A stretch of 60,733 nucleotides of DNA from Caballeronia udeis. Lineage in GTDB: Bacteria > Pseudomonadota > Gammaproteobacteria > Burkholderiales > Burkholderiaceae. Every line of letters starts with the position of its first letter. The stretch's first letter is position 1. The translations under genes and the position numbers were made by a program. Positions 45,955 to 55,381 of this stretch are shown here, in pieces. The stretch is from contig NZ_FCOK02000060.1 of assembly GCF_001544555.2 (NCBI RefSeq), positions 1 to 60,733 on the forward strand. Direction: 5' to 3'. The notes beneath the pieces are model-generated. The model was not told the DNA's origin, made no database searches, and worked only from the letters and a program-made list of their open reading frames with translations.

Positions 45955-46827
45955 TCACCGTAGGGGCTCCGTTGTATGAACGACCGGCACGGCGGGGGCG
46001 GTGTGATTGGCTTGATCTTCCGCAGCCGCTGTCGCAGTGGCAGCAGCGGCTTTGGCGGCACGCGCGTCCATCCGTTCGGCGGTAGTCTGTGCGACCTTGT
46101 TGCGTACATACTCCGGCGCGGCCTGATCCGGCGCGACCGTCCGGCCGGCACGCAGCGCGCGCAACCCGGCGAGCGCCACGGGCAACGCGTGCGGCAGCGC
46201 ATCGAAGTCGATACGGCATGCCGGGGCAGCCGGCACGGGCAACCGTTCGCCGAAAGCCGCCGCCGCATTGCCTGCCAGCGTGAACGGCTCGTCGGGCAGG
46301 ACAATGGCCTCGGGCAGATCAAGCGATGCCGCCTGCACCGTGCCCCACTCGCCCGCCGCTGTGTCCCAGCGGAAATCCGCCCAGTACGCCTCGTTCATGC
46401 GGGCGTCGAGCGCCGCCAGCACGCGGGTGGCCGATGGTTCGTGCAAACGCGCGAACTCTGCGCACGCGAGCAAGGTGCCGACCGGCACCACCGGCACGCT
46501 CAAGCCGAACGCGAGCCCTTGCGCGACGCCGGTCGCCGTGCGCAAACCGGTAAACGATCCCGGCCCGGCGCCGAACGCCACCGCGGAGCAATCCGGGAGC
46601 TTCAAACCGGCTGTATCGAATAATTCGCGGATCGCGGGCAAAAGCCGCGTGCTGGAGACCGATCCCGTCAATTCATGGCTGAACCAGACGCGAACTTCGC
46701 CAGCAGAGTAATGAGGGGGGCTTCGATGATCGGCAGCCGCGGCGGTGGCCGCCGGGTCGGCAATCAGCAGCGCGACTGAACAAAATTCGGTCGAGGTATC
46801 GAGAGCGAGCAGAACAGTACGTGTCAT
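45955..46827 (-). CDS. tsaB: tRNA threonylcarbamoyladenosine biosynthesis protein TsaB
   Basis: TsaB is the scaffold partner of TsaD in making t6A37 on tRNAs that read ANN codons. The 290-residue protein has VLLALDTSTEFCSVAL at the start and VAFGAGPGSFTGLRTATGVA. It is longer than the E. coli protein (about 230) because of an Ala/Thr-rich C-terminal tail of roughly 45 residues. The ATG at 46827 was chosen because the frame upstream is not family-like. rimI, the uracil-DNA glycosylase and the DUF1853-like gene follow closely. Confidence 0.94.
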   Translation of the reverse strand: MTRTVLLALDTSTEFCSVALLIADPAATAAAADHRSPPHYSAGEVRVWFSHELTGSVSSTRLLPAIRELFDTAGLKLPDCSAVAFGAGPGSFTGLRTATGVAQGLAFGLSVPVVPVGTLLACAEFARLHEPSATRVLAALDARMNEAYWADFRWDTAAGEWGTVQAASLDLPEAIVLPDEPFTLAGNAAAAFGERLPVPAAPACRIDFDALPHALPVALAGLRALRAGRTVAPDQAAPEYVRNKVAQTTAERMDARAAKAAAATATAAAEDQANHTAPAVPVVHTTEPLR

Positions 46828-47010
46828 GGCCGCTATTGTAATGCGTGACGTAACACCTGAGCCTTGAGGCTGCGAGCGCGACGCAGACCGTGCCTGGCGC
46901 GCACCGGACAGCGCATCGCCGCACCGGAATTCTGGAAGAAACCCTCGACAATCGCCTGCGGCCGGCTTGCTATGATCGCCAGTCCTTAACCAGCACGTCC
47001 GGAGAACCCA

Positions 47011-47289
47011 ATGAGCGAAATCAACGAACTCGACGCGCAATTTGCGCTTGCCCAGGCGGACGTCAAGGAATTGCCCGAACGTCCGGGCAACCTCACGCTG
47101 CTGCGCCTGTACGCGCTCTACAAGCAAGCGAGCCTGGGCGATGTGCAGGGCGACAAGCCGGGTTTCACCGATATCGCCGGTAAATACAAATACGACGCGT
47201 GGAGCGCGCTCGCGGGCACGCCGCAGGACGCCGCAAAGCAGCAATATATCGGGCTGGTGGAGTCGCTGAAAAGCGGTGCGTCGACGTAA
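47011..47289 (+). CDS. Acyl-CoA-binding protein (ACBP)
   Basis: This 92-residue helical protein binds long-chain acyl-CoA esters. It shows the ACBP landmarks LRLYALYKQASLGDVQGDKP and GKYKYDAWSAL, with the Tyr and Lys residues that contact the ligand. The ATG at 47011 has GGAGA upstream. ACBP is near-universal in eukaryotes and scattered in bacteria, including Burkholderia. The gene is monocistronic and divergent from tsaB. Confidence 0.93.
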   Translation: MSEINELDAQFALAQADVKELPERPGNLTLLRLYALYKQASLGDVQGDKPGFTDIAGKYKYDAWSALAGTPQDAAKQQYIGLVESLKSGAST

Positions 47290-47781
47290 AAGCCGGGCGG
47301 TCCGGCGGCTGCTCAAGCGCGCCGCTGCGCTTTCTCGCGACACACGCAGAAAGCGCAGCCCCGCCCCGGCAAACCCCCGGCAAACGTAAGATGAATCAGA
47401 CTGTCTTAAAATCTGGCGCAGCGCAACAATTGCCGCTATACTCTTGCCTGCGCTTCACTGTGACCGGGTGAATTGGTGGTTTTAGTCAATTCGTTAGCTG
47501 ATTCAACCCGCGCAGCGCGGCGCCTCGTAGCGTTTTGCTCCAATCCAGTTTAGAAACTGTCCCCTCCCTGCTAGGCCTTCTTCGGCCGATCATGCATCAG
47601 GCTGACGACAAAGCCGCCTCGGCCTGTCGAATCCGATACAGCTTCTAACGAAAAGCTCGCCTTTATTGTTGCGAGCTGCCCCCGTTTTTCGATTTGCTCG
47701 CTGCTTCTTTGCTCGCTGAATCTGACGACTTGGGTATGCCGATTGGCGCCACACGCCTTATTCCCCGTTTCAAGGATCGAC
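47290..47781. other. Long leader region upstream of the RhlE-like helicase
   Basis: This 492-base gap follows the ACBP gene. A -10-like TATACT at 47437-47442, without a good -35, would give a leader of about 330 bases. The leader contains GAATTG/CAATTC arms (47470-47493) and a wider imperfect CGGGTGAAT/ATTCAACCCG pair around them. Long structured leaders are typical of cold-inducible DEAD-box helicase genes. No gene is supported. Confidence 0.4.
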
Positions 47782-49461
47782 ATGACTTCGAGCAACACCC
47801 ATAGCCCGCTGGACTCCATCGCTGCACTGGCACTCGGTGAAGACACACCCGCCGCGCCGGCAGCATCTGTTTCGCCCGCTATCCCCGCCCCTATTTCTTC
47901 GGTTGCGCCCGTCGCCGCTGCTATCGCCGTGCAGACCGGCCCGAGCTTCGAGTCGCTCGGCCTGTCGCCTGAGATCGTTGTTGCCCTGACGGCCGCCGGC
48001 TATCAAGTACCGACCCCGGTTCAGCAGCGCGCGATTCCCGCAGCGCTCGCCGGCCGCGACTTGCTGGTTTCCAGCCCGACCGGTTCAGGCAAGACCGCAG
48101 CATTCATGCTGCCGGCTATCGAACGTTTCTCGCAGCTCGAAAAGGCCAAGGCTGCCGCTCCGCGTGAGCCGCACGACCCGAATGCCCGCCCGGCCCGCCG
48201 CACCCAGCCGGTCGCTCGCCCGACCATGCTGGTCCTCACGCCGACCCGCGAACTCGCGATGCAGGTTACCGCAGCCGCGACCACGTACGGCAAGCACCTG
48301 CGCCGGTTGCGCACGGTCAGCATTCTCGGCGGTGTCGCGTATGGCCAGCAATTGATGCTGCTCGCGAAGAACCCGGAAATCCTGGTTGCTACGCCGGGCC
48401 GTCTGCTGGACCATCTGGAACGCGGCCGTATTGACCTGTCGCAACTGCAAATACTCGTGCTCGACGAAGCCGACCGCATGCTGGACATGGGTTTCATCGA
48501 CGACATCGAAACCATTGTTGCTGCTACCCCCGCTTCGCGTCAGACGCTGCTGTTCTCGGCAACCATCGACGGCAAGATCAGCTCGCTGACCGGCCGTCTG
48601 TTGAAGAACCCGGAACGCATCGAGATCATTCAAAAGCTCGAAGCGCAGAACAACATTGCGCAAACCGTGCATTACGTCGACGACCGCGATCACAAGGATC
48701 GTCTGCTCGACCACCTGTTGCGCGACGCCGGCCTGGATCAGGCTATCGTCTTCACGGCGACCAAGAACGACGCTGACCAACTGGCTATCCGTTTGTCGGA
48801 CGCTGGTTTTGAATCGGCAGCACTGCACGGCGATCTGCCGCAAGGCGCGCGTAACCGCACGATTCGTGCACTGCGCGAGCGCAAAGTGCGCGTGCTGGTC
48901 GCAACCGACGTCGCCGCTCGCGGTATCGACATCCCCGGCATCACGCACGTATTCAACTACGATCTGCCGAAATTCGCGGAAGACTACGTTCACCGTATCG
49001 GTCGTACGGGCCGTGCTGGCCGTACGGGTACGGCAATCAGCCTCGTGCACCACGCTGAGCAAGGCGCGCTGAAGCGCATCGAGCGTTTCGTGCGCGTACC
49101 GCTGAATGTGAGCGTGATCGTTGGCTTTGAACCGCGTCGTTCGGCTCCGGCTGGTGGTGGCGGTGGTCGTCCTGGCTTTGGCGGCCGCGGCCGTCCGGGC
49201 GGTGGCGCTGGTGCGGGTGGCGCTGGTCGTCGCTTTGGCAGCGGCGGTGCCGGCAACGGTGGTTCGGCCAAGCCGGGCGGCTGGGGCAACAAGCCGGCAA
49301 GCGCCGGTGGTGCTCGCGATTCGCGCGACGGTGGCTCGCGTGACGGCTATCGTAGCGGCGGTGGATCGCGTGACGGCGGCTCGGGCTTCGGCGGCGGTTC
49401 GCGCGACGGTTATGCAGCACGTCGCAACGACGGCCCGCGCGCTCCGCGTCGTGGCAGCTAA
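47782..49461 (+). CDS. DEAD-box RNA helicase, RhlE-like
   Basis: This ATP-dependent RNA helicase probably acts in ribosome assembly or mRNA decay at low temperature. The 559-residue protein has Q motif QVPTPVQQRAIP, motif I SPTGSGKTAAF, PTRELAMQ, DEAD box VLDEADRMLDMGF, SAT and HRIGRTGRAGRTG. The tail of about 110 residues is Gly/Arg-rich (RGG-like) and would bind RNA. An Ala/Pro-rich extension of about 45 residues precedes the core. The ATG at 47782 has AAGGA upstream. A terminator follows. Confidence 0.93.
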   Translation: MTSSNTHSPLDSIAALALGEDTPAAPAASVSPAIPAPISSVAPVAAAIAVQTGPSFESLGLSPEIVVALTAAGYQVPTPVQQRAIPAALAGRDLLVSSPTGSGKTAAFMLPAIERFSQLEKAKAAAPREPHDPNARPARRTQPVARPTMLVLTPTRELAMQVTAAATTYGKHLRRLRTVSILGGVAYGQQLMLLAKNPEILVATPGRLLDHLERGRIDLSQLQILVLDEADRMLDMGFIDDIETIVAATPASRQTLLFSATIDGKISSLTGRLLKNPERIEIIQKLEAQNNIAQTVHYVDDRDHKDRLLDHLLRDAGLDQAIVFTATKNDADQLAIRLSDAGFESAALHGDLPQGARNRTIRALRERKVRVLVATDVAARGIDIPGITHVFNYDLPKFAEDYVHRIGRTGRAGRTGTAISLVHHAEQGALKRIERFVRVPLNVSVIVGFEPRRSAPAGGGGGRPGFGGRGRPGGGAGAGGAGRRFGSGGAGNGGSAKPGGWGNKPASAGGARDSRDGGSRDGYRSGGGSRDGGSGFGGGSRDGYAARRNDGPRAPRRGS

Positions 49462-49504
49462 GTCTTATCAATAGTGCGGCGCGGCGTCTCGCGCGCCCCT
49501 AAAT

Positions 49505-49536
49505 AAAAACCGATGCTTCGCGCATCGGTTTTTTTT
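49505..49536 (+). terminator. Intrinsic terminator after the RhlE-like gene
   Basis: The stem AAAACCGATGC/GCATCGGTTTT with a five-base loop is followed by a T run of eight on the plus strand. It lies about 45 bases past the helicase stop. Confidence 0.92.
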
Positions 49537-49572
49537 CGTCCGATCCCCGTATTTCACAATATGGAATAAGCT

Positions 49573-49606
49573 TTTGTGCCGCGAAATTGTTGGTGCGTGG
49601 CACAAA
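49573..49606. promoter_or_regulatory. Inverted repeat upstream of aceA
   Basis: TTTGTGCCGCG (49573-49583) pairs with CGTGGCACAAA (49596-49606), 11-base arms with one mismatch and a 12-base spacer. It lies about 240 bases before the aceA start and could be an operator or an upstream activator site. No known regulator was assigned. Confidence 0.45.
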
Positions 49607-49737
49607 TCAAAGCATCCCAGCATGAAGAAAGACATTTCTTAATGTGAAATTAATTATTCAATTCATTGATTTATAACGATAATTTTTATTATAGAAACAC
49701 CATAAAAGCGCTTTCTCCTCGGTCTTCACTTCCCTAG

Positions 49738-49753
49738 ACTCTTATATAAGAGT
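49738..49753. promoter_or_regulatory. Perfect 16-bp palindrome upstream of aceA
   Basis: ACTCTTATATAAGAGT is fully self-complementary and lies 90 bases before the aceA start, in the region where a promoter is expected. The form (CTTATATAAG core) suits a dimeric repressor. A GntR-type regulator of central carbon genes is a guess, not shown by the sequence. Confidence 0.5.
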
Positions 49754-49843
49754 TGAGCAACCGGAAACGTCACTGACGGCTTCAGCGTCTCGACCGGATG
49801 ACCATCCATTAGTCATTAGTCAGGTAATCAAAGGAGAAACGCC

Positions 49844-51148
<1,305 letters not shown>

Positions 51149-51177
51149 TACTCTTCAAAGTAACCGGGTAAGTTGGC

Positions 51178-51213
51178 AAAAAAGCACGCGGCCTGAAATC
51201 CGCGTGCTTTTTT
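51178..51213 (+). terminator. Bidirectional terminator between aceA and uspA
   Basis: A 14-bp stem (AAAAAAGCACGCGG with CCGCGTGCTTTTTT) and an eight-base loop lies between two convergent genes, about 30 bases after aceA. The A and T runs on either side allow it to stop transcription from both. Confidence 0.92.
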
Positions 51214-51312
51214 ATTGCTTGCGCATTCGCAATGTCAGAGTCCGTTTCCAGAATGGCATTCTTGGATTCTGCTTTGCGATATGCGCACTCCTCCGCGGCA
51301 CCCTTAAAAAAC

Positions 51313-51747
51313 CTACCGGTAAACAATCACCGGAATCTTGGTGTGAGTCAGTACCCGCTGGGTCTCGCTACCAATCAGCAAACTGCCTAATCCCCTTCTC
51401 CCGTGCGATGCCATGAAAATCACATCGCAACCATCACGCTCCGCAATATCGATAATGCCGATATAAGGCGCGGACTCCACGCTGGTGACGGAGTTGCAGG
51501 AAACGCCCACAGCGGCAGCGGCCTTTTCGACCGCGCCGAGATGCTCCCGCGCTTCCCGTTCGGCGCGCTCATGAAAATCCCCGGGCGGCTCGACAGCGAC
51601 ATCGGCGAAAGGCGAATACGGATAAAGCGGCAAGCAGGCATAAGCCGTAATCCGTGCACCCACCGACTGGGCAAGATCGATCGCGCCATCAATAGCTTTC
51701 TGCGAAAGAACCGATCCATCCGTCGGAACCAGAATGTGCTTGAACAT
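51313..51747 (-). CDS. Universal stress protein, UspA family
   Basis: This 144-residue protein starts MFKHILVPTDGSVLSQKAID and ends with the ATP-binding pattern GRRGLGSLLIGSETQRVL then PVIVYR, so it is of the nucleotide-binding type. The ATG at 51747 has GAGGAG upstream. Its position beside aceA, in convergent orientation, may be coincidental. Confidence 0.92.
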   Translation of the reverse strand: MFKHILVPTDGSVLSQKAIDGAIDLAQSVGARITAYACLPLYPYSPFADVAVEPPGDFHERAEREAREHLGAVEKAAAAVGVSCNSVTSVESAPYIGIIDIAERDGCDVIFMASHGRRGLGSLLIGSETQRVLTHTKIPVIVYR

Positions 51748-51818
51748 GGTCGACTCCTCGGCAGTGGCCATCGTGCACTTTCATTGTAGTAACTGAATCA
51801 GGGCAAGCGGCCTGTAAT

Positions 51819-52721
51819 TCAGCCCCAATAACCGGGCGCGCCGAACGTATGTTTCAGCAAATCGAGAAACAACCGCACTCTCAGCGGTAAATGCCGGCGC
51901 TGCGGGAAAACTGCGTGAATCCCGATCCGCGGTGCGGCGAATTCATCAAGCACGCTGACAAGACGACCGTGGGCGATGTCATTCCCTACTTCCCACCATG
52001 AGCGCCATGCGAGCCCGTATCCCGCGAGACACCACTCGTGCAGTACGGCGCCGTCGGAGCACTCCATCGTCCCGGATACGCGCATCTGCACGATCTTGCC
52101 GTCCTTCTGGAACACCCAGCCGCGCTGCTGATTCGAGCTTGCCCCAAGCGGCAGGCAGTTGTGCTGCGCGAGCGCGTCGAGGTCGACAGGCGCGCCGCGC
52201 ACACGCAAATATTCCGGCGACGCCACGCAAACCCGCCGGTTCTCACCCAGCTTTAACGACACCAGCGACGAATCGGGCAACTCGCCAAGCCGCACGGCGC
52301 AATCGAACCCTTCGTTGACCAGGTCGACCATGCGGTCCGTGAGGTCGAGCGTGATGGACACATCCGGGTGCATCGAGGTGAAAACGGGCACGAGAGCGGC
52401 AACATGACGCCGCCCGAAACCCGCCGGCGCCGATACCCGCAAGTGCCCGCTCGCCTTCACCCCGCCCGCCGATACGCTCGCCTCGGCACTCTGCATGTCA
52501 TGAATGACCCGCTGGCAATCCTCCAGGAATGCTGATCCTTCGAACGTGAGCGTCAGCCGGCGCGTGGTGCGCACAAGCAGCTTCACCCCGAGCCGTTCTT
52601 CAAGCGCGTCCAGCCGCCGGCCGATCACGGCAGGCGCGACGCCCTCGGCCTGGGCCGCCGAGGACAGGCTTCCCTTCGCGACGACCGCCACGAATGTTTC
52701 TATTTGCTTGAAGCGGTCCAT
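51819..52721 (-). CDS. LysR-family transcriptional regulator
   Basis: This 300-residue regulator has an N-terminal winged helix (METFVAVV-like start DRFKQIETFVAVVAKGSLS, then GVAPAVIGRRLDALEERLGV) and a periplasmic-binding-type effector domain (from about residue 90). It is divergent from the haloacid dehalogenase gene across 135 bases, the classical arrangement for a LysR regulator and its target. The effector is unknown. Confidence 0.9.
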   Translation of the reverse strand: MDRFKQIETFVAVVAKGSLSSAAQAEGVAPAVIGRRLDALEERLGVKLLVRTTRRLTLTFEGSAFLEDCQRVIHDMQSAEASVSAGGVKASGHLRVSAPAGFGRRHVAALVPVFTSMHPDVSITLDLTDRMVDLVNEGFDCAVRLGELPDSSLVSLKLGENRRVCVASPEYLRVRGAPVDLDALAQHNCLPLGASSNQQRGWVFQKDGKIVQMRVSGTMECSDGAVLHEWCLAGYGLAWRSWWEVGNDIAHGRLVSVLDEFAAPRIGIHAVFPQRRHLPLRVRLFLDLLKHTFGAPGYWG

Positions 52722-52774
52722 ATGCGCGCTTGTTCCGGATGACAGGGCGCCCAGATTAGGTGTTAAAAAGTCAA

Positions 52775-52788
52775 AGATCAAGTGATCT
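52775..52788. promoter_or_regulatory. Palindrome between the LysR and dehalogenase genes
   Basis: AGATCA-AG-TGATCT is a 14-bp palindrome in the divergent spacer, about 55 bases upstream of the LysR start. It is a plausible LysR recognition site, although it does not fit T-N11-A exactly. A TAGAAT at 52821-52826 could be the -10 of the dehalogenase gene. Confidence 0.45.
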
Positions 52789-52856
52789 GTATGTATCTTC
52801 CGGTCATTTCAACGCACTAATAGAATGATTGGAGACCTACTTACGGAGCGCCAGCC

Positions 52857-53636
52857 ATGTCACAGACATCGATTTCGCCTCCTCGTGCAGTCATCTTCGA
52901 TGCCTACGGCACGCTGTTCGACGTGCACTCGGTCGTGGCGGCCGCCGAGCAGCTATTTCCGGGCCACGGCGATGCGCTTTCGCAGTTGTGGCGCCAAAAG
53001 CAGATCGAATACACGCAATTGCGCACACTTTCCGACCCCGCCGGCGCCCGATACGAGCCGTTCTGGTCGATCACGCTCGACGCGCTGCGCTTCGCCGCCA
53101 CCCGCCTGAAGCTGGAACATGCCCTGACCCCGGCCGCGGAAAAGCGCCTGATGGACGAATACGCGTGCCTCGCGGCATTCCCCGACACCGTCGCGGCGCT
53201 CAAGCGGCTGCGCAAACGGGGCGATCTGAAACTCGCGATCCTGTCGAACGGCAATCCGCAGATGCTGGACATTGCGGTGAAAAGCGCCGGTATGTCGGGA
53301 CTCTTCGATCACGTCCTCTCAGTGGACGCCGTGCGCGCCTACAAACCCGCCCCCGCTGCCTACGCACTCGGAACGCAAGCTATCGGCGTGGCGGCCCCGG
53401 GAATCGTGTTTGTATCGTCGAATGGCTGGGACGTGACGGGCGCAACATGGTTTGGCTACACCACCTTCTGGCTCAACCGCATGGCAATGCCGGCGGAACA
53501 ACTCGGCGTCCTGCCGCGCGGCACTGGACGCGATATGGCCGATCTGCTTGCTTTCATCGATGCCGGCTGCCCGCAGCACCAGCACACCACGCCATTTGAT
53601 CTTTCCAACCGCATGCGCCGCAACCCGGGCGGCTAA
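52857..53636 (+). CDS. (S)-2-haloacid dehalogenase type II (HAD superfamily)
   Basis: This enzyme hydrolyses L-2-haloacids to D-2-hydroxyacids, for example haloacetate to glycolate. The 259-residue protein has the nucleophile Asp in VIFDAYGTLFDVHS, an Arg in RQKQIEYTQLRTL, LSNGNPQMLD, a Lys in DAVRAYKPAPAAY and the FVSSNGWDVTGATWFGYTT block. Together these match the type II dehalogenase catalytic set. The C-terminal 30 residues extend beyond the usual end. aceB starts 61 bases downstream. Confidence 0.88.
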   Translation: MSQTSISPPRAVIFDAYGTLFDVHSVVAAAEQLFPGHGDALSQLWRQKQIEYTQLRTLSDPAGARYEPFWSITLDALRFAATRLKLEHALTPAAEKRLMDEYACLAAFPDTVAALKRLRKRGDLKLAILSNGNPQMLDIAVKSAGMSGLFDHVLSVDAVRAYKPAPAAYALGTQAIGVAAPGIVFVSSNGWDVTGATWFGYTTFWLNRMAMPAEQLGVLPRGTGRDMADLLAFIDAGCPQHQHTTPFDLSNRMRRNPGG

Positions 53637-53697
53637 CCCGTTTCATCCGATTCACCAAGCACGCAAAACCGTCTGACCGACCAAGGAGATGTAGAAC

Positions 53698-55293
53698 ATG
53701 GCGAACACGCTGACCCACGTGCCGCAGGGCATGACCATCACGGCTGAAATCAAACCCGGCTACGAGACTATCCTGACGCCTGAGGCGCTTGAATTGGTCG
53801 CAACGCTGCATCGCGCATTCGAGCCGCGTCGTCAGGCTTTGCTCAAGGCTCGTGCCGAGCGCACGAAGCGGCTGGATGCAGGCGAACGCCCGGATTTCCT
53901 GAGCGAAACGCAGTCCATCCGCGATGCCGACTGGACCATCGCACCCTTGCCCAAGGCGCTGGAATGTCGCCGGGTTGAAATCACCGGACCGGTCGAACGC
54001 AAGATGATCATCAACGCGCTGAACTCCGGCGCGGATGCGTACATGACCGACTTCGAGGATTCGAACACGCCGAACTGGGACAACCAGCTGACCGGCCATA
54101 TCAACCTGAAGGAAGCGGTACGCGGCACGATCTCGCTTGAACAGAACGGCAAGTCATACAAGCTCAACGATAAAACCGCGACGCTGATCGTGCGTCCGCG
54201 CGGCTGGCATCTCGATGAAAAACACGTGACCGTGGATGGTCAGCGTGTGTCGGGCGGCATCTTCGACTTCGCGCTGTTCCTGTTCCACAACGCGAAGGAG
54301 CAACTGGCTCGCGGCGCGGGTCCGTACTTCTATCTGCCGAAGCTGGAGAGCCATCTCGAAGCGCGCTTGTGGAACGAGATTTTCGTGGCGGCGCAGGAGA
54401 TTGTGGGCGTGCCGCGTGGCTCGATTCGCGCGACCGTGCTGATCGAAACCATCCTCGCCGCGTTCGAAATGGACGAGATCCTGTACGAGCTGCGCGAGCA
54501 TTCGTCGGGGCTTAACGCCGGCCGTTGGGACTACATCTTTTCGGCGATCAAGAAGTTCAAGAACGACGCCAATTTCTGCCTCGCCGATCGCGCGAAGATC
54601 ACGATGACCGTGCCGTTCATGCGCGCCTATGCGCTGCAATTGTTGAAGACGTGTCACCGGCGCCAGGCACCGGCTATTGGCGGCATGAGTGCGTTGATTC
54701 CGATCAAGAACGATCCACAAGCCAACGACAAAGCCATGGGCGGCGTACGTTCGGACAAGGCGCGTGATGCAGGCGACGGTTACGACGGCGGCTGGGTTGC
54801 GCATCCGGGCCTCGTGCCGATCGCAATGGAAGAGTTCGTGAAAGTGCTCGGTGACAAGCCGAACCAGATCGCGAAGCAACGCGAAGACGTGCAGGTCACG
54901 GCTGCCGACCTGCTCGATTTCCGTCCCGAAGATCCGATCACCGAAGGCGGCGTACGCGGCAATATCAACGTGGGGATCCATTATCTTGGATCGTGGCTGG
55001 CGGGCAATGGCTGCGTGCCGATCCACAACCTGATGGAGGACGCTGCGACCGCGGAAATTTCGCGCTCGCAGGTCTGGCAATGGATTCGCTCGCCGAAAGG
55101 CAAACTCGACGATGGCCGCAAAGTAACCGCAGAGATGGTTCGCGCCTTCACGCAGGAAGAGCTGGTCAAGGTGAAGGAAGTCGTATCCGGCGACACCGCA
55201 CCGTACGACCGGGCAGCGACGATTTTCGAAGCGATGTCGACATCGGATACGTTCGCGGAGTTCTTGACGTTACCGCTTTACGAAGAGATTTAA
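53698..55293 (+). CDS. aceB: Malate synthase A
   Basis: AceB condenses glyoxylate with acetyl-CoA to malate, the second step of the glyoxylate shunt. The 531-residue protein has DFEDSNTPNWDNQ, LIVRPRGWHLDEKH and the malate synthase block REHSSGLNAGRWDYIFS. It is of the A isoform length (about 530), not the larger G form. It is preceded by AAGGAGA. It is separate from aceA by uspA, lysR and the dehalogenase gene. A terminator follows. Confidence 0.96.
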   Translation: MANTLTHVPQGMTITAEIKPGYETILTPEALELVATLHRAFEPRRQALLKARAERTKRLDAGERPDFLSETQSIRDADWTIAPLPKALECRRVEITGPVERKMIINALNSGADAYMTDFEDSNTPNWDNQLTGHINLKEAVRGTISLEQNGKSYKLNDKTATLIVRPRGWHLDEKHVTVDGQRVSGGIFDFALFLFHNAKEQLARGAGPYFYLPKLESHLEARLWNEIFVAAQEIVGVPRGSIRATVLIETILAAFEMDEILYELREHSSGLNAGRWDYIFSAIKKFKNDANFCLADRAKITMTVPFMRAYALQLLKTCHRRQAPAIGGMSALIPIKNDPQANDKAMGGVRSDKARDAGDGYDGGWVAHPGLVPIAMEEFVKVLGDKPNQIAKQREDVQVTAADLLDFRPEDPITEGGVRGNINVGIHYLGSWLAGNGCVPIHNLMEDAATAEISRSQVWQWIRSPKGKLDDGRKVTAEMVRAFTQEELVKVKEVVSGDTAPYDRAATIFEAMSTSDTFAEFLTLPLYEEI

Positions 55294-55316
55294 GACTTAT
55301 CGCTGGTCTTCGATAA

Positions 55317-55354
55317 AAAGAAAGCCGCTCTGGAATTTCAGGGCGGCTTTTTTT
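55317..55354 (+). terminator. Terminator after aceB
   Basis: AAAGCCGCTCTG pairs with CAGGGCGGCTTT around a six-base loop, with one T-G wobble, followed by a T run of seven. A run of A precedes it, so it may also serve the convergent downstream gene. Confidence 0.9.
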
Positions 55355-55381
55355 ATCGGCGTTGAATAATCACTGCCTTGC

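Larger units (their letters stand above)
49462..49843. other. AT-rich regulatory region upstream of aceA
   Basis: After the terminator of the helicase gene, about 300 bases are strikingly AT-rich compared with the rest of the window. They hold an imperfect inverted repeat at 49573-49606 and a perfect 16-bp palindrome at 49738-49753 (separate entries). AAGGAG lies just before the aceA ATG. No gene is supported. Confidence 0.6.

Noticed and set aside
49598..49620. Possible sigma-54 promoter (TGGCAC) upstream of aceA
   Set aside because: The distance between GG and GC is 11 bases, one more than needed, and the TTGC element is missing.
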